From assembly GCA_020055645.1 (NCBI GenBank), contig CM034547.1, positions 57,724,909 through 57,788,908 on the forward strand: DNA of 64,000 nt. The letters are read 5' to 3'. This document shows positions 13,801 through 25,800 of the stretch, in pieces; position 1 is the first letter of the stretch; each line of letters begins with the position of its first letter. The notes under the pieces are model-generated. The model was given only the letters and a program-made list of their open reading frames with translations, was not told where the DNA came from and did not search any database. The stretch is from Tomocerus qinae. Taxonomy: Eukaryota > Arthropoda > Collembola > Entomobryomorpha > Tomoceridae. The translations under genes and the position numbers were made by a program.

Positions 13801-16800
13801 GAATTTAATATTCCAATTATTACACCATTATCTGTCATCACTATTATTTTTTAACTGTCTAAGTTAATTCATTGCTCTTTCATGCTTAACCTTTCAACGA
13901 GTACTATCTTTCTTTCTTCGAACTCATATACTTACAATAATACCTAGTATTAATATTAGCCTGCAGCTCCGTTTTACAAACTACTAATTACATTTTATGT
14001 TCACATTTAGTAATCCTCCTGCCAATATAATATGGAAACTTTAGTATATACACTTAAATCAAATTGCCGGCTTATATCAGAAGCTTACAATTTTGAAGTG
14101 AGATTATAACTAAATATTACACTTTAGTATAGTTGATTGGATTGAATGCAATTTCATTTGGTGTAGATAACAAGGAAACATATACTTACCTTTTCTCTGT
14201 AATCTATAATAACTCCTTTGTAAACATCCGTTCCGTTTGGCCTGTTGATGATAATACCCGGTGTAGGATTTCTGAAATGAATAAAGGTTATATATGATCT
14301 CATGTTACATAATATTCCGTTTTGGGATTACTTATAGCAGGGAAGAGTTGAATTGAATCAGTCGAAAGTAGCACAATATTATTACATTACGTTACAAGTC
14401 CCCTAAGATTTACTTGTCATTTTGTTGGCTAAATGCACTAGAAAGAGCAACAGAAGAATAAAACTCACAGGCTCAGATCACAAATTGTTTCAAGGGATCT
14501 GCAGGGAAATTCTAGATTTGAAATTATACTGCAAGTGCAAATCCCATTTTAATTTTCTAGTAGACTAATGCCCATTATTAAAATGTTCTTACCCAATTGA
14601 TTATTACTTACGTTAAATATATACAGATCGCTAAAACCTTTATTCGGTTTATAAAAACACTGCAATTCATGACAAGATGCACTGTAATTGTAGTGTCATT
14701 CAGTTTTAGCATAGATTAATAGAAAGACGCAAAGCATTACATAAATTGTTTTATTGTCTAATAATATCTATCCATGCACTAAGTTTATCCATTGTTTCTG
14801 ACACAACATTATTGCTTGATTCGTCTTGTAAGTATTATTTTCATTCGAAAATGAAAAATTTTAGCAGATGGTAAATATTAAGTTAAATATAAGTACATAG
14901 TCCCATTATTGTACTACAAGTACTGTATGTATCAGCAGTGTAACAATGATAATCCTTTGCCATTGAGTACGTCCGTAGTTTTATATCCTATGAGGGTATT
15001 TCAAACTAAATAGCTAGTGTAACTTCATTGTAACTTAAAACATTACAAGACTTACAGAACTACACAAACTCGGGCAAGTTTAGTAGATTTCTCGTGGTAA
15101 TACATTTATGCAATCTGGAATGGTACCAAATTGATATTAGAACTGATGATAATGCATTTAGATTGTATAGAGTGGTATAATGGAAGACGTGGGTAGTAGG
15201 TAGCAACATACATTATGAATAATGATATAAAAGGGAATTGGTAGAATTGAAGAAGGGAAATCGTGGGCATCAACTTCCCGTCTAACAAAGAGGGTCTCAC
15301 TAGTCCCACATGACATGGTTACTAGCGATGAGCATAAAAAGCGCACTTGAAGACAATAGAAAAGCAGTTCAAGTCTAAAGAAGTGGAATCCTTTCGACAG
15401 TAAAAAGAATTCTGTTGAAGGAAATGCGAAGTGTGTAAAAGGAAAAGTAGACATCCACCAGAATGAGCTCAATCGTCAGTAGCCTTTTTCTTGTTACAGT
15501 TGGGTGTGATGGTAAAAGAGCCCAGGAAGCCTGCAGTCCTGTACTATTAGTTCTTTCATTCACTCACATCACAATCAAACAGAACACAACGGAATAGCCG
15601 TACATGAGCATGATTGAAAATCAATGCCTCTCTATAATTCATTAAATGCTAGAATTGCCATAAAGAGTGAAAGAGAGGAAGGCTTATTATATACAGACTG
15701 TCCTCTCCTATTCTTTATACTTCTCCCTGTCAACGATGAATTTTACAAAATTCTACACACTTCTATACATGAAACAGGAAAGACATTCCAGCCAAGATAT
15801 TTTCTAAGAAAAATGAAGAAGAGGGTGGCTGAGTTATATATAAATCAGTCAAGTACGGTTCCAGAGAGCCGTAAAATTTTAGTGAATATGAATCGTCTCA
15901 GATTCCAGACAGTCAACTCAATAATCCATTTTACTTGGTTTGATCGACTGTCCCGAATCCTTAACTGTTGTTAGTACTTAGCAGCAGGCCAATATTATTA
16001 CAGCCTTGATATTGATAGTTCACTGAATTCTTTATAGACAGAGAAACGAGTATTACTTCTCTGTCCTAAATACTAGAAACTCTTTTCCTTTGGTCATTCT
16101 CTATATATCAAACAAACGTATTAAGTGCCCCAAATGTCTGACTGTCAAAACACAACATACAAATATATTTCCTATAGTTATCAGTAGAGGGGTGGGTTAC
16201 GTTTTAGAACATGGTTTAACGCCGTTTTCGACGCTAGGTGGCGCCGGCATGCGGCGCGGGGGAGGGTGAGCTAGCGGGAGGAGGGGTAAAGGCGGAAAGT
16301 GAAGCAGAGAGGGGGAATATTTCCTACACTCTAGGATCTATACTACATATGCAATAAAATTAAGCAAAACGTTGCTGCTTTGTTTCGAGAACGAGAGGCA
16401 AGCAAAGTAAGCCGGTAGTTCTCGATAACACAATAAGTTAATTAGCTGGACCAAAGGCAGAATAGCCAATGGTCAAGCGGTCAACAGTAAACTTCCCCGA
16501 GTAAATAATCTGCGTATATTGATACAATAGAATAAATCCATTTCTCATATCGCATGGTCTTATTCACAATATGTATGCAATAAAATTAAGCTAAACGTTG
16601 ATGCTTTGTTTCGAGAACGAGAGGCAAGCAGAGTGTCAGCCGGTAGTTCTCGACAACACAATGAGTTAATTAGCTTGACCAAAGGCTGAATAGTCAATGG
16701 TCAAGCGCTCAACATTGAACCTCCCCCGAGTAAATAATGTCCGCCTATTGATAAAATAAAGTAAATCAGCTTCTGAGGTCACTTGAGACGGACTTTCTCA

Positions 16801-19800
16801 GCGCTAAGCAAGGGCAGGACAATAATATGCAGCAGCAATATGACTACTTGAGACGAAATATCTCAATACTTAGTGAAAACGGTTGATCTAGGGTGACTAC
16901 TTGAGACAAAATATTCCCACAGTAATACAGTGAGAAGATGAAATGACAATTTCGTCTCATCACACCAACAATTCAGCATTCGCTAAGAAGTGTATGGAGT
17001 AGAGTAGAAAGAGAGCACTTGAGAAAATTCATTCTCAACAATTCTTCCCCCCTCAACTCAATTCAACAACCGCAGCTCACTGTTTATGTAACACGATACT
17101 TTTTCATTACAACCCCTCACTCGCACTATATGAAAGTAATTATCACTACGTAATGGTTAATAGATATGCTTCAATGAGATGTAATATGACACGTTTACAC
17201 ACATTACAGCTCTTCACTCTACACAATGCATAGAGATGCTCACCCGAAATAAATAGAGCGGTAAGGTTCTCGAAGAAAAGTCCCCTCTTCTCAGTCACCC
17301 GCAAGCATAAATATTCTCTCAAACTCACTATGCACTATGAAATCGACACCACGGCAAGAGTGCATCATGCACTTCTATCATTTATTATGCATGCAACTAA
17401 AACTAAAGATGAGAAAATGAAATGCAAAGATAACGACTTGATATTTGTTATGCATCTTATAAATCGGTGCGTGAGAAAATTATCGGAAAGAGACGCTGGC
17501 AGAGTTGCCCGCTTAAACACTAGCTAATGAGATGGAAGCATTTTTTAAAGTCCAATAAAAATAAAGAAACTTTATGCAGTCCTCCCACTTAAGACGGAGG
17601 GAAAATTATTACTTATCTGCATAACTAAGAAAATTAAGGCGCACTCCCTTCATAAAGGCCTTATACATGCATTTCAGCTTATTTGCCACCTAAATGCAAC
17701 TCCACTCTTCATCAGTTCTATTTCCAACTCTCATCGCATCACACAAAAGTTCTCCAAGTTTCTCAAGTTAACTGCAAAAGTGTAAAATTTGTGATTTTCA
17801 ATCAACAACAGTTCTTCAACTACAGCAACAAATGGCAACCAAAGGTAAAAAAGTACAATATATATTAAACTATTTCTAGTATTATTTGTATGTAATTGTT
17901 ATTTGTGTTTAGTGTTTGATTTAGAAGAAAATAGCTCCGACAGGGAGCTGATTGAAACAGCAGACTTTATCCTCCGAGAGGCCATAGAAGTTAAAATAAA
18001 GGTAACAATTTCTATTTTTGCTACTATTTATTTACCGATTCTCCTCAATCTCCTCTGCTCAATAAATCCCCTCAATCTCCTCTACTCAATCTCCTCTCCT
18101 CAATTAATCTCCTCAATCTCCTCTCCTCAATAAATCGCCTCAATCTCCTCTCCTCAATAAATCTCCTCAATCTCCTCTCCTCAATAAATCTCCTCAATCT
18201 CCTCTCCTACATAAATCTCCTCAATCTCCTCTACTCAAATTATCTCCTCAATCTTACAGATAAACTACATTAATCGGAATCTATATTACAGAGTGAAGAC
18301 AACTCCACCAACGAGAAAGAAATGGAAGACTACGAGCGGGAGACAGACGAGGATGAGAAGCGGGACGAATCAACCACATCTAGTGTAAGTATTTATTTCC
18401 TAGCGTACATTCAATAGTATTCAATAGTATTAATACCGACTATATACATATTCGCCTGTTACTAATTATACATTTTAATATTCAATTCTCTTTTCTTCAG
18501 GATGAGAGCTTCTCCGAACACGAGTCTGACAACGACTTCATCGACGATGGCCCGCTGCCTGTGCCAGAAAGGAAATTGAAAAAAAGAACATTTAATGTAC
18601 TACCTCCCAAGAAGAGGAGATACATTATCTACTCGTCCGAAGAGGTAATTATATATTTTAAAGTATAATGTTTTAAAATTCGACCGAAACTCATTTAATT
18701 TCTTTTAAGGAGGACGAGAAAGAATGCGGGGGATTCTTTATCCCATCACCACCGCACACCCGCCCGCCAACTCCGCCTCCCTCCAACTCTTCCCTTGCAT
18801 CTGGAAGCCGCTCTCGCGGTAAAGTGCCTTCGCCTTCAACGATTGAAAGAAGCGAGGAAGAAAGAAGTAATCTGGCTTCACCCACAAGCTCATGTGAAAC
18901 ATATACAGATTACACAGGATCGCCTGAAACATTTTCTCAGGGTGAAGAGGTAAGTAAAATTAACTACTAATACCATTAATATTATTATTGAAAACATTTT
19001 TAAGGTGATATCCTAATTCAATATTTTATCCTCCTTATAGGATTACTCGCCGACGTCGCCAGGAGAAGACGGAAGATTCAATAGAGAGGCTGCTGATGCA
19101 GCTCCTTGCACTGATGACGCTGCAACGGAATCTCAAATTCAACAAGAAGATTCTTGCAGCGAGGGAACTCAGATTCCCGCCGACAGCAGCATCCGAGAAA
19201 CTCTTTCTCGCACCTATGACGTAAGTAAATTACAAAGTTGCATTTAATTATTTCAAGTATAAATATTACCTGTGTTAAATATAATAAGATTAATTTTTAC
19301 ATTGTCAATATAGGATTACTCGCCGACCTCGCCAGGAGAAGACGTCTGCGGAAGATTCAATAGAGACGCTGCAGATGCGGAGCCCCTCACTCAGTCTGCC
19401 GAAGTAAAGATGAACACGAATGAAGACAACTCCTCCCCCTCATCAACTGATTCCGAGGAGGCTATACACGGGACTCAACTACCCGCTCCCACTGCTGCAA
19501 TGGATAATTATTTCCCTTATTCGCAAAAGAGAATGCGTTTTGAGGAGGAGGAGGAAATGGAATGACTGCAATAGCAGGTAATACACATTTTCTAAATATA
19601 TAACTCTAGCATTTTTGTTTGCACTGCAAATAAAATAAATAATAAAACATAATTCCTATACTTGCAGGCAAGTGCAGGATGGGAAATGTGGAACTGGAAC
19701 AGGAACGATGAAGAAAAATAGCTTTTGTCTCTTTGATTTCATCAATCTTAAGTAGTTAATTCAAAAATATACTAAAACTTTGAAGTAGTTTGAATTAGCA

Positions 19801-22800
19801 AATATTTCTTGTATTCATTTAAATATAATTCATAATTCAAGTAGCAAAGATTTTGAAATTAAAAGGGAGAAATAAAATTTAGTTACTTGTATGTGTAGGG
19901 TGTAAACAAACTTTCAGATTGGCCGCGAGAACTGCATTTGAATGATAGTGCAGAGTACAGTCTATTGCAGTAGCATGTAGCTACTTATTGTTGTTTTATT
20001 TTCATATCAATTTGGATTTTATTGCACTTTCAACGATGGAGCAATATTTACTTTAATTAATTTTCAATATTCGGTTTATACCTAACTGCATGTGGACTGT
20101 AGCCGACTATCCTTTGCTTCCACAGTTTTAAGGGAATGTATGTATTTTATAGCTAGCGAATGTACTCATTACTTAGTACTACATTTTCCTATACTATGTA
20201 TGTGATGCACTCTGAGTAGACATGGAAGAATTTTTAAACTGAATTCAGAAAACGACGTGAGTAAAGGAAGTGAGTAACTGAAACTGATAGAAAGTTAGAA
20301 AATGAAACGATGAGATGAAAATGAGAATATTTAGTTAGAAAACGAAACGATGAGATGAAAATGAGAATATTTAGTTAGAAAATGAAACGATGGGATGAAA
20401 ATGAGAATATTTAGTTAGAAAATGAAACGATGGGATGAAAATGAGAATATTTAGTTAGAAAACGAAACGATGACATGAAAATGGAGAGATAAAGTAAGAA
20501 AACGAAACGATGAGATGAAAATAAAGAGATAAAGTTAGAAAACGAAACAATGACATGAAAATGGAGAGATAAAGTTAGAAAATGAAAACGATAAGCAATA
20601 ATGAGCAAAGGAAGTTAGAAAATGACAAGAATTAGTATTTAGATTGCGAATGCTAAGCAATTCTTTACTTTCTGTAGTAACAACTCTTTCTCTTCTTTTT
20701 ATGCATCTTAAAATTTCTCAATCCACCAATATGCATTAACAATGCTGATGAACTACAAATCAAGTATCAAGAAGGACGCCGTTTACAAGGCCAGATTGTT
20801 TTTTTATTAAATGTTTCTAATGTCTATTTACATTAATTTCTTACACTTGCCCAATTATCTCACACGAGTAACTGGGACTTGGCTCTATACATTTCAAATC
20901 ATTTCTATTTCTTATTCACTGGAATAGTGTAGAGTAAAACACAAACACTATCCAGTTTTCTAGTGAAAATGAAATTTTTTCCACAAACTTGTATTATTGT
21001 TACTCTTTTTCGGAGGAGGTTCATAAGAATCATCATTACCACTCGAATCAGTAAGCATTGCATGTACATGAAAAGAAACAAGTTCTCTCGGCAAGAAATT
21101 ATCTTTAATAGCTTGAAGAAAATATTGTAAGCCGGGTAGTTTAACTCCCCTAGCCTGATTTGGCAATAAACGTTTTGTAGCAAACGAAACCAAATCTACA
21201 ATGTTTCCCCCGTCAACAACTTTACCTTTGTAGACAAACTGTCCATTAGGTTTCCAATTTATTTCAGGAATTAATACCAAAGCCTGCAGAAGCCTTTCGC
21301 CCTTAGCTTTTTGGTTAGGGTTGAGATACTTTAATACCAATTCGACTTTACTCTCCTCCTCCTTAGATTTAGTTTCCTTTTTCAAACACACATTATATTC
21401 GTCTTCAGAGACGACTCTATACACTCTAGCCATTATTACAAACGTTAACTACACTCTGTTCGATCACTCTAGTAAGAACCGTAGCAATTACTTTTACAAC
21501 GAATAAAATATTCTTAACTATAAACTTTCTCAATTTAAGTAATGTAAACTTAGACTTATTAAACTTATTCAAAACACTTTTATATTTTTTTAAACATTTC
21601 TTCTCCTCTCTCGACAATTCAAGATTTTCAATATTTAGAATACACTCTGCAATTGCAGTAAGCTGCTCCTCTTTCGCTTTTATTATTAGAGTTTTCCTTT
21701 TTGTAGTCTTACTAAGAACGAGCGTGTTTAAGAATGATGCTTCTTCCTCAAGCCCCTCCATCATAATGGTCTAAAGATCATCATGTCTTCGGGAAAAAAG
21801 CTGCTCCTCACTCTATATTTAGGAGGAGTCTTAATAGCATTGTCAAATATAAGAAAACCATATCCCTTCTCATTCACTTTCTCATAAGCGTCGAGAATAT
21901 AAGCTGTATTTCTCGGTGACACTTTTCTAGCTATATTACTTATAATCCCTTTGTCGTAAGGAAAGTTTCCTACTACTAAATATGTAGAATTTCTTGATAC
22001 CTCTACTAAATTTTTAACAAAGGCATTTTGCAACATAATTATTACTCCTCGCTTTCCATGATTAACTTTTCTAGTAAAGACTTTCTTAATATAAGAATTT
22101 AATACTCCCTGAAACTCCCCCATGCAATCGTCATAGACTACAATACAATTATCGCACATCATAGATTCCAAATCCTCAATAGAATTCGTAAATATTATAT
22201 CTTTGTGATTATAAAATGCCTCCTGATGTTCAGTATAGTAGTAAAATACTTTATCTACTGGCTCAGGTAGAATTTCATTTCGTCTTCTCAGTAATTCTAA
22301 AATAAAAGTAGTTTTTCCAGCCATGCTAGGTGCTGTCACTACCATACTAAAAGGAAATTTTAGATTTATATCTATAGTATTATCCATTTTAATAGTTTAC
22401 GTGTACACTATCTCTAATGTCTTTATGACCAAACGGTAATGTGTGTATTCCGTCTTCCAAAATATATCTGGAAGCAGTAAATGGATGGAGAGTTAGCTTA
22501 TCAACAGCAACAGTAAATAGCTGCAGCTTTTTACTCACTATGAACTTAGCCGAACGTCTGATGGTCGTTCGGTTGAACAATACTTCTTTATACATAGTAT
22601 GAGTCAGACGTTTTAGAACAGACCTAGCCACGCCCTTTCCCTTTTTTACTTCAATGCTAACACCATTCTCGTCTAAAGTCTCCAATAAGTAGCTATACAT
22701 CTTAACTTTTAAGGCGCATGCTTCTTTGAATCTTAAACCTTTCTTTTCTAATTTCCACTTGCCGGGAATGCTAGCATTTACATCCGACTTTAACCTATAA

Positions 22801-25800
22801 TGAGGACTGTTATTGCTTAAATTACTAAAATCAAAATGTTCTTTTATTTCTTCTAATTCGTCAGTCAAGCTCTTTTCATCCTTTAATTCAATATTCACCA
22901 TCACACTATCAGTGTCCATCATGCAGAGAGTAAGACGATTATTAAAGTGAGGAGATAAAACGTCATAGTAGAAGGAATATAACTCTAGCCGAGCTAATTC
23001 CGTAATACAAAAGCCCGTAGCGTAAGGCTGTGTAAATTTGATAGAGTTTGGTTTAAACTGAAACACACTCAAATCCTGATTTATTATAGTGTTGCTATGA
23101 TAGTTATGCATAGCTAAATATCTCTCACAATTCTCAGCATCGAAACAGAGCTTACAGTCAATATCATTTGCCTTACATCTAAGGCAGTAACCATAAATAG
23201 AATTCAATATTATTTTATAGTATAGACCTAAAATTTCACTACTTGCATTTTTTCTTAACTCGCTAATTTTCTCAACATAGTCAGCCATGTAGGCAGTTTC
23301 ATTAAACTCAATTACGCTATGGTACTTTTTAATTACAATTCCTTTACTACAATAGAATCTTAAGAGCTTGTGATAACAAATGTAGTTATCTTTGTCGAAA
23401 AGTGTTAGTAAAAGCTTTTCAGCGGCATAAGAGTTCCCCTGATTCAATTCTATAAGTAAATCTTTTTGATATTCTGATAACTCTAACATACTTACACTAT
23501 ACTTTTCGGGCATCATAGGAAACATAGCATGTGCAGTGTGTAAGGCGTCAGGATACTCTACATCACACTCTATAATATAACCTTTGCCTAGAGAATCATC
23601 TATATTCATGATATCAAAAGACTCTAGCTCCCATGGTTCCAGCATTCTAAATCCTGAGACTGGCATGGGTTTCATCATAGCACTAGGGTACATTGCATTA
23701 CAATCTGTAAACATGATTTCGGACTTAGGTTTAGTATTATCATATCCTTCCAACTCGGGTAAATTAGTTTTTACAAAACGTGTAGCGGCTTGAGTCACTC
23801 CTCCCTTTAGCCCTTTGCATAACATTAGATAGATATCTATATCTCTAATATATTCTATCTCAACCTTAGACAAGTAAAGGAAAGCCTGAAAGGAATATCC
23901 ACTAGATGTTATACAGTAAGTAGGATCGAGTATCAATTCCCTCATGCAGCTACTTCTATAATCCATATATACATCTGCTAAAAGTGTCACATCTAAAGTT
24001 AAATAAATTCTACAATATTCCCTGAACGTTTCACATCCTAATTCTCTCCAAATTTCTTGTGCATGCTCGTATTCTGAATCTGTAATGGGTTCATCACGTA
24101 AATCATTATAGAATTCCTCCTTTGGAGGGAGGGATGTTTCCTGCCACACCTCAGGACCTTTACAATATTTATATGGAAAGGGTTGCTTTCTTACTAGCTT
24201 ATGTAGTATATCCTCAAAACCATTAAACACTGATTTAGTGCAGCGGAACTTATCAATAGAGTCACCATAAAGACTCTCAACCAAGTCAGCTAATCCTCCC
24301 CTCAAGTGTTGGATCGAATCTGTGATTCGTAGCTTTTTATCAATTCTAATACTGATAAAATTTTCTTTTGTCTTTGCAAGAATTTCAACTCTTCCAGCAT
24401 ACTTACTAAAAACTTTAGGTCATATTTTTGTCCATTATGAAACATTACATAAAATTCATTTTTGAATTTTATCTGTAAATTACAATTATTGCACAAAGTG
24501 CAAATATATTGTCCGGCCTTATAACTTTTTCCTAAATAAATGCAATCACGATGAGCGTGATGCTTAACCTTTTTATTATTATTTGGATCATAATAGTCTT
24601 CACAAAATTGACATTGCTTCGATTCTGTGTGTTCGATTTCATCTGCAGGAGTCATAGCTATAGGTACCTCCTTTTTAATTTCTTTAAGATATTCATCTGC
24701 TTCAAAAAGCAGATTATCTAACAAATCATTTATTGGATTAGCCCCATCATAAATTCTAAAGGTTTCTACTCTTTCTTCACTACATATAATATAAGCATAA
24801 GAAGACGGATCATGCAAATCCGTCCCATTATAGTCAACTTGTGTTAAAAAGGCTTCCAAGTCTGCAAAGCAGATATATGGTACAGCAAAAGCCTGCTTCA
24901 AGTCACGAAACTCGATGCACCCTTCATCGGGAAATAGAATTCTCGGTTTCTTAACTGTCCTACACATGTTTTCGTGATTCCTAATCGTGTCTAAATCATC
25001 TACTGTTCCTACTTCGCCAGTTATGGGATCCCTGACGGACCTTCTTATGTATCTTTTTGCTAAACAAAAACGACATAAGTCGTAAGTATGATTATCGTTC
25101 CCAATGAACGCAGAAAGATTTGTTATTAACACGTAATGGAACTTATTGTCCTCTTCTAATAACAACAAATTGATGTGTCTCTCTCTAGGGACATTGTACA
25201 TTTTTGTAATAGCTATGGGATATACAACAATACTTTTGCTATCCCCTCTCTGCCTTCTTTTTCCCTTTTCAGCATTATATGAATAAACATTTATTGAAAT
25301 GTTGTTTGCCTTTTCAAATCTAGTAAAGTCCTGTATTGCTATTGGATAGCTCGAGAACATACTAGTGTCTAAAGGGTAGTTTCTATCCCCCATCTTTTTT
25401 AAATAGGGCTTAGGTTTAACCTTTTGACAAAGTCTACCTTCAACAGGATAGAGATGCGCATATATGCACATAACAAAGCAATAATTGTCATCATTTTCTA
25501 TATTTAGAAGGCCATATCTTCCAACTTCCTCAGGAGTAGGAATAAACCCGCTACCCCTTATCGGTCTATATCTACTAAAATTAATTTCAAAATATAAAAA
25601 TTCCTTAACTCTCCAACCGCTACCATTCTGTATAAATCTTTCTAGCTTACTCTCTTGTTGGAGTAGAGCAGAATTATACACATTAGGAATCAAATTCTCA
25701 TGCAATAGAGTCATAGAAGACGCTCTAAGATAAATTTCAGCAGTTACTCCATCTCTCTCTAACCTTACATGAGTTGTAAAATCAACTCTGATATTTCTGT

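Larger units (their letters stand above)
16183..17831. other. Left subterminal non-coding region of the Maverick
   Basis: 1.65 kb without a convincing gene. It contains a GC-rich patch near 16220-16310 with the near-palindrome GGCGCCGGCATGCGGCGC, a large direct repeat (16343-16766), and a cluster of TTGAGA/TCTCAA dyads (16783-17038). It then leads into the probable promoter of the acidic gene that starts at 17832. Confidence 0.7.
19566..20959. other. Convergent intergenic region of the Maverick
   Basis: Lies between the 3' ends of the plus-strand acidic gene and the minus-strand replication cluster. It holds AATAAA-type signals for the plus strand near 19629-19645, a minus-strand poly(A) signal at 20803-20808 and a 40-bp tandem array. 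No gene recognised. Confidence 0.7.

Noticed and set aside
15106-15974. Several 60-116-aa open frames on both strands
   Set aside because: They overlap one another on opposite strands in host intron sequence and have no motif or codon pattern that stands out.
16220-16250. GGCGCCGGCATGCGGCGC near-palindrome as part of a long TIR
   Set aside because: The right end has a different GC-rich palindrome (CCGGCCGG) and the two regions do not align as inverted repeats, so I limited the TIR to about 31 bp.
20411-20608. Minus-strand open frame in the 40-bp array
   Set aside because: Repetitive translation of the array, with no start context and no motif.
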